Shown here in pieces: positions 7,401 to 15,877 of a stretch of DNA of 33,329 bases; position 1 is the stretch's first letter, and each line of letters begins with the position of its first letter. Position numbers and translations under genes: made by a program. The notes under the pieces are model-generated. The model saw nothing but the letters and a program-made list of their open reading frames with translations. It did not search any database and was not told the origin of the DNA. Source of the DNA: a virus; the IMG/VR virus record IMGVR_UViG_3300020061_000019, positions 1-33,329 of that record; one strand, 5' to 3'.

Positions 7401-10183
7401 TAGCTAGACACCACCGCTGCCCCGCCGTCGGCGTCTTGCTGGTCTTGAGTTTCCTGACTGGTAGCAGTAGGCAAGTTAGTGGCCATGTTGCGAATGGCAG
7501 GGTTGGACGGAGCCATGATGGTCATTGACGTCGTGAAGCCATTCTCGAAGTCGCCGCTATGCATGACCTCGGACACATACACCTGAAAGTTATGTCCTAC
7601 CAGGTTCAATCGCATGCCGGGGAACACCTCAGGCATGAATGTCGTCTCGATCGTGGTGGAGTATTGCTCGGCCCACTTAGTCATGAAGATCTGCACGGCC
7701 AAGAGGAACTCCATCGGCCCCTGCTGGACCGATGACATCGACTGCACCAATGGGCGGACGCCAAACTTCTTCATGATCTGCTTGCCGGAGAGCAGGGGTT
7801 CCCCAGGTACGTGCGGAGCGACCGCCGACAGCTGCCGGAAGAGGAACTCATTCTCGACGGTGGCCACGCCCTTGGAGTTGAGCCAGCCCAAGATGCCACC
7901 ACCTCCCGCACCATTGGGGAGTGCTGCGCCAGCCACGTAGACGTGGGTGGCCAGCGCGTCATCGTTCAGATCGATCTGGACGTTCTTCATCTCGATGTCT
8001 TCGAGATTCATGATCGCGCCCTTGCCATCGAGCCCGAAGTAGTCGGGGTAGTAGGCGGTGAAACTTCCGTCGGGTGCGCTCTGGAAATTGCGCAGGCCTG
8101 CCTTGGCGAACGAGACGACCGTCTGGATCAGCGGCTCGTCATTGATGAAGGCCTTCTCCTCAGTGCCCGGGTAGCCGCCGTACTGGGAGGAGATGGTATT
8201 GGAGAACTGGCCCGCCTGAAACTGGTAGGTGAAGAGGTTGCGGGCGATCGGTTCGTTGGAACCCACCTGTGCGGTACCGCTACCCAGACCGGTGGCCACG
8301 GTGCCCGGTGAAGCGCCAGCCCCACTCTGCGCGCGCGCAGGGTCGAAGGCTGCGACCGGGCTGCCGCCGTACTCCGCACCAGGCACGTGATAGCAGGCCG
8401 CGTTGGCCATGTTGAAGTAGATCGGAATCTCGTGGATGAGTGTGCCGGTCTGCTGGGCCTCGACGATCGTGCCGTTGCCGGTATACATGACGACGTGCCC
8501 CTCGTTGGGCTGAATCAGGTCACCAGGCACCAGATTACTCGCTGGGATGCGAAGGTTGGAGGCAGCCTGATCGTAAGTGCGGCGCCCGATCTCCATGCCG
8601 ATGGACCGATAAGCAGCCTGCGTCAGACCTGAGCAGTCGTAGGAAGCCGGTCCGGTGTCACCCCAGCCGTAGGGCTTGCCGATCTGGGACCGCGCGAAGG
8701 TCAACGCGCCAGCGGTGTCGTACTTCGGTAGACCGACGATGCTACCTATCCCTGCCACCGACGGTGTGCCGTTGGAGGTCGGGATAGCAGGCAGTGCGGT
8801 GGCCCCGGGCGCTCCGGCGGTGATAGGTGACAGTACGGTGCTGGCCGCGTTAGTGCCCGTACGCAGAGTGCGTACCAGCTCGATGGCAGCAGCCTCTTCC
8901 TGGGCATAACGGCCTGGCTTGGCCGAGGCTTGCACGGCTTGACAGGCCGCGCCACGGTCCATGTTGCGCCAGTCGTAGTTCTTGAGCTTCTGCAGAAACA
9001 TGCCCGCCGACTCGCGAGGGTTCATCCGCTGGGCCACGGTGCCCCAGCCGATGTTGCGCTGCTGGAACAGCCCGATCGAGTCGTGGTCGCTACTGACCGC
9101 GTCGTGAGGGAAGTTCAACGACTCGGGCACCGCGTTATTGGCGTACATCACCCAGCCTGGAGACTCGACGGCGACCGTCATGAAACACTGCACAGCGGCG
9201 TCGTTCTTCATCGCGGCGTCAGACCAGTTCTTGCCGACCTCCTGGAAGGCCTTCCAGGCTTCCTGGTCCTTCTCGTCGGTGCCGCCGGTAGCGGCAGTGC
9301 CAACACCCTGCGCGGCGGACAGGTCGCGGTTGTCGGGACCCATGGCCATCTCGTCGACGGCCCGAAGGACTTCGATCATGCGTTCGGGAGCGGTCAGGGA
9401 GTAGTTGCCACGGGTGACGTTGAGCTGGCGACCGGCTGCCGCACCAACACCGGCAGAGGTGTCATCACCGAGCAACAGACGCTTGAACTCATGGACCGCC
9501 GCCGCATTCCCCGGGTCGTACTTGGCGATCTGCTGTTCCATGAAGGTGTAGAAACCCGTCGGGAACCGCCCGATGTGCACGTCCTGACTGTTCCACCCAC
9601 CGACCTCGATCAGTAGCTTGCGCAGCAACGAACCCATGCCTGCGTCAGACTGTCCCTCGCCGTTGGCCGAGTCAAAGACGTTGGTACCGGCCTGGTCGAA
9701 GATGCCCGCCGACTGCGGCAGGCCCGGATCCCACCAGGTGTGCAGCAGTCGCTTGAGCGTGCAGCTAGCGCGGAAGTTGACCGTGCCCGGGTAGAGCTGG
9801 ACGTGTGGCACCTGGTCGAGGTAGCCAGAGAAGACCTGGATCCATTCGACGCGCTTGAGCTTGATCACCACCCGGTCCATGCGTTCGAAACGCTGCATAT
9901 AACGCATGTCTTTGTTGGCTAGACGGAAGACCGCCGAGGCCACACTGTTCTCTGGCCGACGGATGGACCAGGCCACAATGTCGGTGGAGACGTCGAACTG
10001 CTTGTTGCCTCGGGCAATGAGGATCTGAATATCCGGGGCGTAGACGAGCGTCTTCATCGCTGGCGGGTCGTTGGGCGAGATATTGGTCAGCACACCGTTT
10101 TCGAGCTGATCTGACGTCAGACCGGTGTCGCCAATGCTAGGGACGACGTTGCCGAGCGGTACGGGAGGAATAGGAGAAGTCAT
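7400..10183 (-). CDS. Baseplate hub with lytic transglycosylase and NlpC/P60 domains
   Basis: The 927-residue protein is a mosaic. Residues 45-160 are beta-rich and fit a gpD/gp27-type hub domain. Residues about 305-440 resemble a lysozyme-like transglycosylase: E340 followed by Ser in TVAVESPGW, then SIGLFQQRNIGWG. Residues about 485-605 form an NlpC/P60 endopeptidase with C517 in SYDCSGLTQAAY and H563 in EGHVVMYTGNG. The remainder (about 700-900) returns to hub-like beta structure, with MRLNLVGHNFQVYVSEV. The layout suggests a hub split by inserted cell-wall enzymes that cut glycan and peptide during penetration. It is the longest gene in the window and sits between the tape-measure side genes and the spike. 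Confidence 0.85.
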   Translation of the reverse strand: MTSPIPPVPLGNVVPSIGDTGLTSDQLENGVLTNISPNDPPAMKTLVYAPDIQILIARGNKQFDVSTDIVAWSIRRPENSVASAVFRLANKDMRYMQRFERMDRVVIKLKRVEWIQVFSGYLDQVPHVQLYPGTVNFRASCTLKRLLHTWWDPGLPQSAGIFDQAGTNVFDSANGEGQSDAGMGSLLRKLLIEVGGWNSQDVHIGRFPTGFYTFMEQQIAKYDPGNAAAVHEFKRLLLGDDTSAGVGAAAGRQLNVTRGNYSLTAPERMIEVLRAVDEMAMGPDNRDLSAAQGVGTAATGGTDEKDQEAWKAFQEVGKNWSDAAMKNDAAVQCFMTVAVESPGWVMYANNAVPESLNFPHDAVSSDHDSIGLFQQRNIGWGTVAQRMNPRESAGMFLQKLKNYDWRNMDRGAACQAVQASAKPGRYAQEEAAAIELVRTLRTGTNAASTVLSPITAGAPGATALPAIPTSNGTPSVAGIGSIVGLPKYDTAGALTFARSQIGKPYGWGDTGPASYDCSGLTQAAYRSIGMEIGRRTYDQAASNLRIPASNLVPGDLIQPNEGHVVMYTGNGTIVEAQQTGTLIHEIPIYFNMANAACYHVPGAEYGGSPVAAFDPARAQSGAGASPGTVATGLGSGTAQVGSNEPIARNLFTYQFQAGQFSNTISSQYGGYPGTEEKAFINDEPLIQTVVSFAKAGLRNFQSAPDGSFTAYYPDYFGLDGKGAIMNLEDIEMKNVQIDLNDDALATHVYVAGAALPNGAGGGGILGWLNSKGVATVENEFLFRQLSAVAPHVPGEPLLSGKQIMKKFGVRPLVQSMSSVQQGPMEFLLAVQIFMTKWAEQYSTTIETTFMPEVFPGMRLNLVGHNFQVYVSEVMHSGDFENGFTTSMTIMAPSNPAIRNMATNLPTATSQETQDQQDADGGAAVVSS

Positions 10184-10189
10184 TAGAAG

Positions 10190-10747
10190 TTATTTCCCCC
10201 CGCCCGCGAGAGGCATTGGCGGCGTAGGAATGTCAGACCCGGGCGGCGTCGGGGGCTTCAGCATGCTATCGACATCCAATGGACCTGGCCCCTTGTAGGT
10301 GGGAATCTGTGGCCCCCAGATGGAGGACCAGTGTGCTCCGAAGGACGAGATCACAGTGCGTTCGCTCATCAACGAGTCGATCAGCGAGACCCCGAAAGTG
10401 ACGCGCGGTGCGTACTCGAATCGGCGTTCACTCACCTGGAACTCGACGATGTACCCAGTCCAATTCTCGATGTTGCGTTCCGGCCAGAACAGGGTGATCA
10501 TTCCGTCCTCGTCGGTCTGGGCATTGATCTGGTGATCACGCACGAAGGCCTGGAAGACGTGCTTATCGTCATTGCTACGGAACTGACAGGTGAAGTTGAT
10601 GTCAGGCTGACCAGAACGAATGGGAAAGTGCTGCAGCATCTTCCTGGTCTGCGCCGAATTGATGGCGGCAGTCATCGGCGAACGGAACTGCGTCACGTTG
10701 AGCTTGAACTTCTGCCCGTCGTGACCCAACACGACCATCTTGGACAC
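10190..10747 (-). CDS. Baseplate / tail protein between tape measure and hub
   Basis: The 185-residue protein begins at GTG 10747, immediately after the stop of the preceding small gene; AGGA lies about 9 bases upstream. The first 130 residues alternate strands and turns (MVVLGHDGQKFKLNVTQF, then FVRDHQINAQTDEDGMITLF), with a region that could form the beta-sandwich of a hub-proximal protein. The last 45 residues are Pro/Gly-rich and likely disordered. It shares operon and style with the 239-residue gene upstream: both have a central segment describing a target sequence between aromatic strands. No known family is recognised with certainty; a role in linking tail tube to hub is inferred from position. 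Confidence 0.6.
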   Translation of the reverse strand: MSKMVVLGHDGQKFKLNVTQFRSPMTAAINSAQTRKMLQHFPIRSGQPDINFTCQFRSNDDKHVFQAFVRDHQINAQTDEDGMITLFWPERNIENWTGYIVEFQVSERRFEYAPRVTFGVSLIDSLMSERTVISSFGAHWSSIWGPQIPTYKGPGPLDVDSMLKPPTPPGSDIPTPPMPLAGGGK

Positions 10748-10918
10748 TTACTGATCCTGTCGTGGCGAGGGCTTGCGTAGAGGAATCAGGTCATCTTGCG
10801 GTGCGTAGAACATGCCGTAGTCGAATGACCACTTCAGTCCGCCACCGAGGTCCCAGTCCGCTGTCCACCCCGTGTTGATCGGGCGACTGATCGGTACATT
10901 GCTCGCGAAATCCGCCAA
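10748..10918 (-). CDS. Small tail-operon protein (56 aa), TTG start
   Basis: I choose TTG 10918 because GGAGGT lies 7-8 bases upstream and the codon follows the preceding stop by one base. A longer frame from GTG 10957 would overlap the upstream gene by 38 bases with no better ribosome binding site. The protein contains GWTADWDLGGGLKWSFDYG, suggesting a short beta-hairpin protein, and ends with a basic tail. Nothing in it identifies a family. Tight packing between two tail genes suggests a small structural or assembly component of the tail tip. Confidence 0.6.
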   Translation of the reverse strand: MADFASNVPISRPINTGWTADWDLGGGLKWSFDYGMFYAPQDDLIPLRKPSPRQDQ

Positions 10919-10919
10919 C

Positions 10920-11639
10920 TTACCCACCTCCAATGAGATTGCCGAGATCGAACCCACCCGAGATTCCTCCGGGTAGGAAATTCTGGACCGAGGTGAACTG
11001 ATTGATCACCGAACCGAAATCGTCGATGATGCTGGCGACATCGCCGATGCCCTTCTCTGAATCAGTCGTGCCCTGGCCGTAGCGAGGATCGTTGTACTTG
11101 CCACGGCTGTAGTTGACGCCGTCCTGCAGACGACGCAGCTCGGCGTCAAGAGTGTTCTTGCTCATCACCCCGGAGACGTCTTCCTGGACCTTGCAGGTAA
11201 CGGTGAACTCGCGCTTGACCTCTTCGATGGCATCCTGGAATGGCACCGAGACGACGAAGCAATTGAGCTTCCAACCCCGAGTGGTGTACTCGAATGTCGC
11301 TGGCGTGCCGTTGCGTTGGGTGACCATGACGTCACGCATGAACTTGGCCACCTTGTTCATGTAGTCCCACCCACCAGGACGGCCACTAAGGGGCTTCTTG
11401 GACCCACAGTCAGCCTTGAAGGTGAAGTCGTCGATCTTGGTGCCCAACAGCTGCACAACACGTCCGCCGTAAGTGTTGTCGATGCGCTTGTTGATGGTGT
11501 AATTCCAATTGAACTCGTTGGGATTGGTGCGGAACCGCAAGGAGCCGACGTCGGGGTGGTGCATGCTGGCAATGCCACGCTCACCGGCGCGCAGTGGCGC
11601 AGACTGTTGCGGGAAGGCGTACTTGTTGACGGCAGGCAT
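10920..11639 (-). CDS. Tail tip / baseplate protein following the tape measure
   Basis: The 239-residue protein starts with an ATG overlapping the tape measure stop by one base (TGATG). Residues about 25-155 form a beta-rich domain (GSLRFRTNPNEFNWNYTINK, then WKLNCFVVSVPFQDAIEEVK). The C-terminal 80 residues are helical and end in a glycine-rich tail. The N-terminal pattern, a strand followed by NPNEF, resembles proteins lying just after the tape measure in actinophage myoviruses, which may cap the tube at the tail tip. The exact role is inferred from order alone. Confidence 0.6.
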   Translation of the reverse strand: MPAVNKYAFPQQSAPLRAGERGIASMHHPDVGSLRFRTNPNEFNWNYTINKRIDNTYGGRVVQLLGTKIDDFTFKADCGSKKPLSGRPGGWDYMNKVAKFMRDVMVTQRNGTPATFEYTTRGWKLNCFVVSVPFQDAIEEVKREFTVTCKVQEDVSGVMSKNTLDAELRRLQDGVNYSRGKYNDPRYGQGTTDSEKGIGDVASIIDDFGSVINQFTSVQNFLPGGISGGFDLGNLIGGG

Positions 11640-13915
11640 CAGTTACCGTTCCATCCTTGGAAGGCGTGTCCGTAGGTAGGATCACCCGGGGGAGCGTTAT
11701 TCAGTTGCGCCGAGCCATATCCCGCATTGGCGCTCTTCTGCTGACCCGACAGCTGGATCTGCTGCGGCGCGCTGACCTTGCCACTCTGGTCAACGGTGAT
11801 GGTCACGTTGCCAGTCACCTGCCCCTCGGTACGCACGGCTGCCTGTCCCTTGAAGGCTTCCTCAGGGGTCTTCGGTGGGGCCTGCGGGGTCCGACCACTC
11901 TTGGCGAAGAGGTCCTTGGACTCCTGTGCCGCATCAGGTTCCGAGGCGAAGGGGTTGGTCGTCAACTCGTCCCATGCGCCACCGAAGTCTCCGCTGAGCG
12001 CCTTACCGATGGCAGGGATGGCCCCGGTGGTGAATGGCTTGGCCAGGGTACCGATGAAATCGCCTACCTGGCTCATGAAGGGCTTGGGATGATCAGCACC
12101 AATATGCTCGGCTGCTTGCTTGGTGGGGTCCTTCGCGCCATCTATCCCCAACACCTTCTTATACAGCTCCTCGGCGGTGTTGTAGTCCAGCTCAGCACCC
12201 ATCTGGTTCATCATCGCCATGAAGCTCGCGACGGCGTTGAGCTGACTCTGTGGCCATGACTGCTGAGCCATGTAGGCATACTTCTTGGCCGCGTCGTTGT
12301 AGGCCTCGTCGACGTCGATACCCTTGGCCGACAAGGCTGCCGGAATGGCCTCGGGCAGAATTCCGGTGATGCCATTCTGGTAGGCGACCTGGGTCAGGAA
12401 GTTCTGGTTGCCCATGGCCCCCTGCATCGAACCAGGGATCTTGTCTCGCAGGAGCTTGTTCTCCGAGTACCCCTCCTGAGCCCCCAGGATGGACCGGCGT
12501 GCCGAGTCGGGGTCCATGCCTTGGCTCGTCAGCTGATCCATCATGGACACGGCCTGCTCTTGGCGCTCGGGGGTAGACGCGCCACCTGAGCGCGCAAGCT
12601 CGTTCATCATGGCCAGCAGGCTCGAACTACCTGCGGCAGCCTCACCCGCCGACTCCCCGCCGTAGATCGAAGACTTGGCCAGCGACATCGATGTGGAGAA
12701 CTGCACACCCATGTCCTTGAAGTTGGACAGCATGTAGTCCTGGACGGTGTCGAAGTCTCCGCCCTTGAATCCCTCGGAGAGGGCCATCTGCATAGCCTGG
12801 CGGGCCTGCTGGGTGGTGATGAAGGGGTTCAGGGCCAGGAGGCGGGCCTGAGCCTCGTAGCCCATACCCGTGCCCGCGTCGCCACCCTGGACCGCGCCGA
12901 GCTGGGTGTACTTCTGGATCTCTTCGCCGACATCGTTGTACTTGCTCAGGCCCCAGGCCGCAGCACCAGTGAGAGCCGCGCCCTTGGCCACACCGGCCAA
13001 CCGGCCACTCATGCCGCCCATGGCGTCAGGGTTGTTCGAAGCCCACTTGCCTGCAGCGGCCATGCCCGCGCTTGCCATGCCAAGCATCGACGCCGCACTC
13101 CGCCCGCCGCCTCCGCCTGCCCTGACCTCATTCTGGACCTGCTGCGCCCCGTTGATCGTGGCGGCCACGGCCTGCTGCCAGGGTGGTGCATCCGGCGACG
13201 GTGTGGCGGGGACGTTCTGGGGCTCTGCCTTCGTCGACTGGCCGCCCTGAGTCGGATCCGGGGGTGCGGAGCTGTCGTGGCCCGTCTGTGTGGCCTGAGG
13301 GGACTGAGAGCCCGGGGCAGCGTTACCCCACCCCTGTCCGCCGCCGGTGCCGCCCATGCCGCCCTGGCCGGTCGTACCGGCCACCGCACCGCCGACCATG
13401 CCTAGTAGTGCCGGGTTGATGGCCTGGCCGCGCGCGGCCATCATGTTGGCGAACAGCCGGGGGTCCTGTCCGGACATGCCCGCCATCTGCTGCTGCACGG
13501 TCTGGAGGTCGGGGGTAACGCCCATCCCGAACATCTGGCCCTGGAACGGGTTGATGTAGCCCTGCGGGGCTGCCGTGGAGTAACCACCCTGCGGGCCTGC
13601 CGTCGCGGTCGGCCCGACGTTGCCCCCGCCGCCACCCATCTCGTTCTGGATGTAGGCCATGCGTTCCATCTGGGTAATGGCCTCGCGGTAGGACTGGCTG
13701 GCCCGTTCCATGATCTGAGGGACCTGTTGCATGTAGTCCAACCAGGTGCCCGTCGACCGGGCGAGGTACTCCTGCTGAGTAGCCACCGCACCCATCGCTT
13801 GGGCGAGCTGAGTGGCATCGGTGAATGCCTGCGGCGGGACGTCGAAGGAGAGCCGAGCGACCACCGAGTCATCGGTGTACTCGAACCCTCCACCTGATCC
13901 ACCTGGTGAGGACAT
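11639..13915 (-). CDS. Tape measure protein
   Basis: The 758-residue protein sets tail length and is later ejected through the tube. It is Ala/Gly/Gln/Met-rich and mostly helical, with a hydrophobic segment around residues 270-320 (MLGMASAGMAAAGKWASNN, then GAALTGAAAWGLSKYNDVG) of the kind found in tape measures that insert into membranes. A low-complexity GGQ/PQ-rich stretch occupies about residues 95-250. It sits directly downstream of the frameshifted chaperone gene and upstream of tail tip genes, the canonical order. Using 1.5 angstrom per helical residue, the length would fit a tail near 110 nm, but only as a rough estimate. Confidence 0.85.
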   Translation of the reverse strand: MSSPGGSGGGFEYTDDSVVARLSFDVPPQAFTDATQLAQAMGAVATQQEYLARSTGTWLDYMQQVPQIMERASQSYREAITQMERMAYIQNEMGGGGGNVGPTATAGPQGGYSTAAPQGYINPFQGQMFGMGVTPDLQTVQQQMAGMSGQDPRLFANMMAARGQAINPALLGMVGGAVAGTTGQGGMGGTGGGQGWGNAAPGSQSPQATQTGHDSSAPPDPTQGGQSTKAEPQNVPATPSPDAPPWQQAVAATINGAQQVQNEVRAGGGGGRSAASMLGMASAGMAAAGKWASNNPDAMGGMSGRLAGVAKGAALTGAAAWGLSKYNDVGEEIQKYTQLGAVQGGDAGTGMGYEAQARLLALNPFITTQQARQAMQMALSEGFKGGDFDTVQDYMLSNFKDMGVQFSTSMSLAKSSIYGGESAGEAAAGSSSLLAMMNELARSGGASTPERQEQAVSMMDQLTSQGMDPDSARRSILGAQEGYSENKLLRDKIPGSMQGAMGNQNFLTQVAYQNGITGILPEAIPAALSAKGIDVDEAYNDAAKKYAYMAQQSWPQSQLNAVASFMAMMNQMGAELDYNTAEELYKKVLGIDGAKDPTKQAAEHIGADHPKPFMSQVGDFIGTLAKPFTTGAIPAIGKALSGDFGGAWDELTTNPFASEPDAAQESKDLFAKSGRTPQAPPKTPEEAFKGQAAVRTEGQVTGNVTITVDQSGKVSAPQQIQLSGQQKSANAGYGSAQLNNAPPGDPTYGHAFQGWNGN

Positions 13916-14817
13916 TTACACCCATCCTTCTTCATCGGCATCATCCATCGCCGAGAACAGATCAGCGCCGGTCATGCCGCGTTTCTGCTCCAGTGAGGCG
14001 AAGTACGCATCCATCTCGTCAACGTCGTCTACTACTTCTTCCATATCCCTGCCAGCCACAGTCAGAGGTTCGGGCTCGAACACGCCAGCCAGGAACAGCT
14101 CGTTGTAGCGCTGACCATCCAGGTACCAGGTCTGCTTCTGCAGCATGTCCTCGACGTCCTGCAATTGCTGGCGTCGATTCATGCCGATCCAGTAACGAGC
14201 GGCAAAGCGCTGGAAGGGGTTCAGGCTGCGCTGGGAAAGCAGCCCCTGCTGATAGGCCAGACGGATCTCGAACTCAGTCGAGACGTCTAGCCTTTGAGTT
14301 TTCCCAGCTTGATGGCCAACTCGGCGTACTCACGCTCCAGATCCATGATGGCCTGGTAGATCTGGGTGACGACGATCGGGTAGTACTCCAGCACGGCCTC
14401 GACGTTCTTGTCGAAGATCTCGTCCTCGTTGGTGACCTCGCGCAGTTCCTTGAACAACGGCTTGCCCTGGATCTCGCGCACCCCGGCGGCGACCACGGCA
14501 ACCTGGTAGGCACGCTGGAATCCCAGCTGGGACTCCAAATATTTTTTGGTGAACAGGCCGACACGCATCTCGTCGCCGGTCTTGAGTGTTTGGATGACGA
14601 CCGAATGTCCCATGACGCTGATCTTCTTGGACCGACGTCCACAAGTGAGCAGGCTCGCGAAGTCGCGGCGCTCCTCGGAGGTCAGTTCGGTGACATCAGA
14701 GTCCTGGTCTTCGAGGGGGTCTACCTCGACCAGTTCGCCGACGATGCGGCGCTGCTCTGGTGGTGCAAAATCTGGGTCTACCGTGGGATCCACTGGAATA
14801 GCTTCACTTTGAGTCAT
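13916..14817 (-). CDS. Tail assembly chaperone fusion (GT-type) made by -1 frameshift
   Basis: A -1 slip at G-GGA-AAA (14299-14305) near the end of the upstream chaperone joins it to a second frame that runs to 13916 without a stop. The fusion is 173 residues of the first frame plus 127 of the second, about 300 in all. Residues just after the slip read TQRLDVSTEFEIRLAYQQGL, so the new frame is plainly coding well before the ATG at 14182. That ATG has no ribosome binding site, so the second part is unlikely to be made alone. The arrangement is the same as lambda G/GT and most long-tailed phages; the fusion is thought to recruit tape measure and tail subunits. The stop abuts the tape measure ATG. 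Confidence 0.85.
14266..14283 (-). promoter_or_regulatory. Possible stimulatory hairpin downstream of the frameshift site
   Basis: TCTCGA and TCGAGA flank a six-base loop about 15 bases after the slippery heptamer. A hairpin there could stall ribosomes and promote slippage. The spacing is longer than the usual 5-9 bases, so this is tentative. Confidence 0.35.
14287..14817 (-). CDS. Tail assembly chaperone (G-type)
   Basis: The 176-residue acidic protein starts at ATG 14817 with AAAGGA 6 bases upstream. The first 50 residues are acidic and probably flexible; the rest is helical (TSEERRDFASLLTCGRRSK, later NVEAVLEYYPIVVTQIYQAI). It terminates three codons after the slippery site. Its position immediately before the tape measure and the frameshift define it better than sequence does. 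It is expected to be the abundant, non-frameshifted member of the chaperone pair, absent from the mature virion. The ribosome binding site lies in a small palindrome that might limit translation. Confidence 0.85.
   Translation of the reverse strand: MTQSEAIPVDPTVDPDFAPPEQRRIVGELVEVDPLEDQDSDVTELTSEERRDFASLLTCGRRSKKISVMGHSVVIQTLKTGDEMRVGLFTKKYLESQLGFQRAYQVAVVAAGVREIQGKPLFKELREVTNEDEIFDKNVEAVLEYYPIVVTQIYQAIMDLEREYAELAIKLGKLKG
14299..14305 (-). promoter_or_regulatory. Programmed -1 ribosomal frameshift slippery site GGGAAAA
   Basis: Read on the minus strand in frame 0 as CTG GGA AAA CTC, this is a canonical X-XXY-YYZ heptamer close to the GGGAAAG used in lambda G/T. After a -1 slip the next codon is ACT and the frame stays open for 127 codons. 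Zero-frame termination follows after three more codons. Confidence 0.85.
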
Positions 14818-14891
14818 GCTCGTCCTTTACTTAAAGGGGGTGTTATTCTGTTGTTGCCTCGGTGGCCCAGGTACTTCCGAAACCCATTCAC
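14814..14891 (-). CDS. Possible 25-aa leader peptide before the tail chaperone
   Basis: A GTG at 14891 opens a 25-codon frame (VNGFRKYLGHRGNNRITPPL, then SKGRA) that ends with ATGA overlap onto the chaperone start. The overlap would suit translational coupling. There is no convincing ribosome binding site and the peptide is short and basic, so it may be chance. Confidence 0.25.
   Translation of the reverse strand: MNGFRKYLGHRGNNRITPPLSKGRA
14824..14837 (-). promoter_or_regulatory. Palindrome over the chaperone ribosome binding site
   Basis: CCTTTAAGTAAAGG can fold as a 5-bp stem with a 4-base loop. Its right arm includes the AAAGG of the chaperone ribosome binding site. It may tune translation of the chaperone; folding was not computed. 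Confidence 0.35.
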
Positions 14892-14907
14892 GAAACGCTG
14901 CCGGGGC

Positions 14908-15873
14908 TTAAATCGGCCTTAGGTCTGACGGCTCCTCGGTGCTATGTTGTCCGTCGTCCCATCGGACGCCGACCTCTTGCCCTGGCAGGTGAGTCACCGT
15001 GCCCGGGATGACTTGATCGCGCCACGGCAGACCCACTCGGTGGCCTGGCGAGTACCCGTGTCCTACCCACCCGGGTACGACTTGTGGCTGCACTGCTGCA
15101 GCGGTTACTGGCTGCTTCGGAGCAGGCCCACCCTCAGCGGAGTGGGCCGTCGTAAAAGACGACATGTGAGGGCCGAACTGGGCTCCGTAATCCGGCGGCA
15201 GGTTCTCCGAGGAATGCGGATCGTAGTCCTCGTAGCCACCGAAGCCGAACCCGCCCGGGTCCTGCGTGGGCGGAGCCTGATCGACGTAGCTCTCCGGGAT
15301 GTGCTGTGAAGGGTCCTGGCCGAACTGCTCTTCCGGTGGCGAGAGGTGCTCTCCGCCATCGTCGAAGCCGTGACCGGACAAGTCCTCGCGGGCGAAGTTG
15401 TTGGAGTCGGGGTAGGCACCGAAGCCGCCCTGACGGTAGGCGTTGATGTTGGTCGGTGTCGGGGTGCCCACGCCGGGGGGAGCCGTCGGGGTGCCTTGGA
15501 CCGTGTTCGGGCTGAACATGTCACCAATGCCGTCGACGAGCGAACGGCCTGTTTCTGCCAGTGCGTGACCGGTACCACTGGCCAGGTCACCGAACTGGGA
15601 GTCGGTGAGACGATTTCCACCCTCGCCGTCACCGATGGCCGTACCCATGTCTCCCAGGGTGTCGCCGACCTGCCCCCAAGCAGCATCGGGATCGGCGTCG
15701 GCCTCGCGCTGCATGCGGCGTGGATCGTTCAAGCCCGCCGAGATACGGCGTCCTGCGAGCATGCCGACCAGACCCTCCGGCAGGTCATGCGTCTCGTAGT
15801 CCTTGGCGAAGCGGTGGGACCCGTCGTCGAAGGCCCCGTAGGTGTCGCTCTGGCGCTGAATCGGCATGCTCAT
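14908..15873 (-). CDS. Disordered Pro/Gly-rich phage protein with C-terminal beta-barrel-like domain
   Basis: The 321-residue protein starts at ATG 15873, four bases after the stop of the upstream homing endonuclease; GGAGG lies about 12 bases upstream, inside that gene. Residues 1-230 are low-complexity, rich in Gly, Asp, Ser and Pro, and probably disordered. The last 50 residues (GYSPGHRVGLPWRDQVIPGT, then VGVRWDDGQHSTEEPSDL) look like a small SH3/KOW-type barrel. It occurs between tube and chaperones in the tail operon, where assembly or tail-tube associated proteins are found. No function can be assigned from sequence. Confidence 0.6.
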   Translation of the reverse strand: MSMPIQRQSDTYGAFDDGSHRFAKDYETHDLPEGLVGMLAGRRISAGLNDPRRMQREADADPDAAWGQVGDTLGDMGTAIGDGEGGNRLTDSQFGDLASGTGHALAETGRSLVDGIGDMFSPNTVQGTPTAPPGVGTPTPTNINAYRQGGFGAYPDSNNFAREDLSGHGFDDGGEHLSPPEEQFGQDPSQHIPESYVDQAPPTQDPGGFGFGGYEDYDPHSSENLPPDYGAQFGPHMSSFTTAHSAEGGPAPKQPVTAAAVQPQVVPGWVGHGYSPGHRVGLPWRDQVIPGTVTHLPGQEVGVRWDDGQHSTEEPSDLRPI

Positions 15874-15877
15874 GGGG

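Noticed and set aside
13825-14922. 365-residue plus-strand frame across the chaperone genes
   Set aside because: It is antisense to the tail chaperones and frameshift region, very Arg-rich and without family-like motifs.
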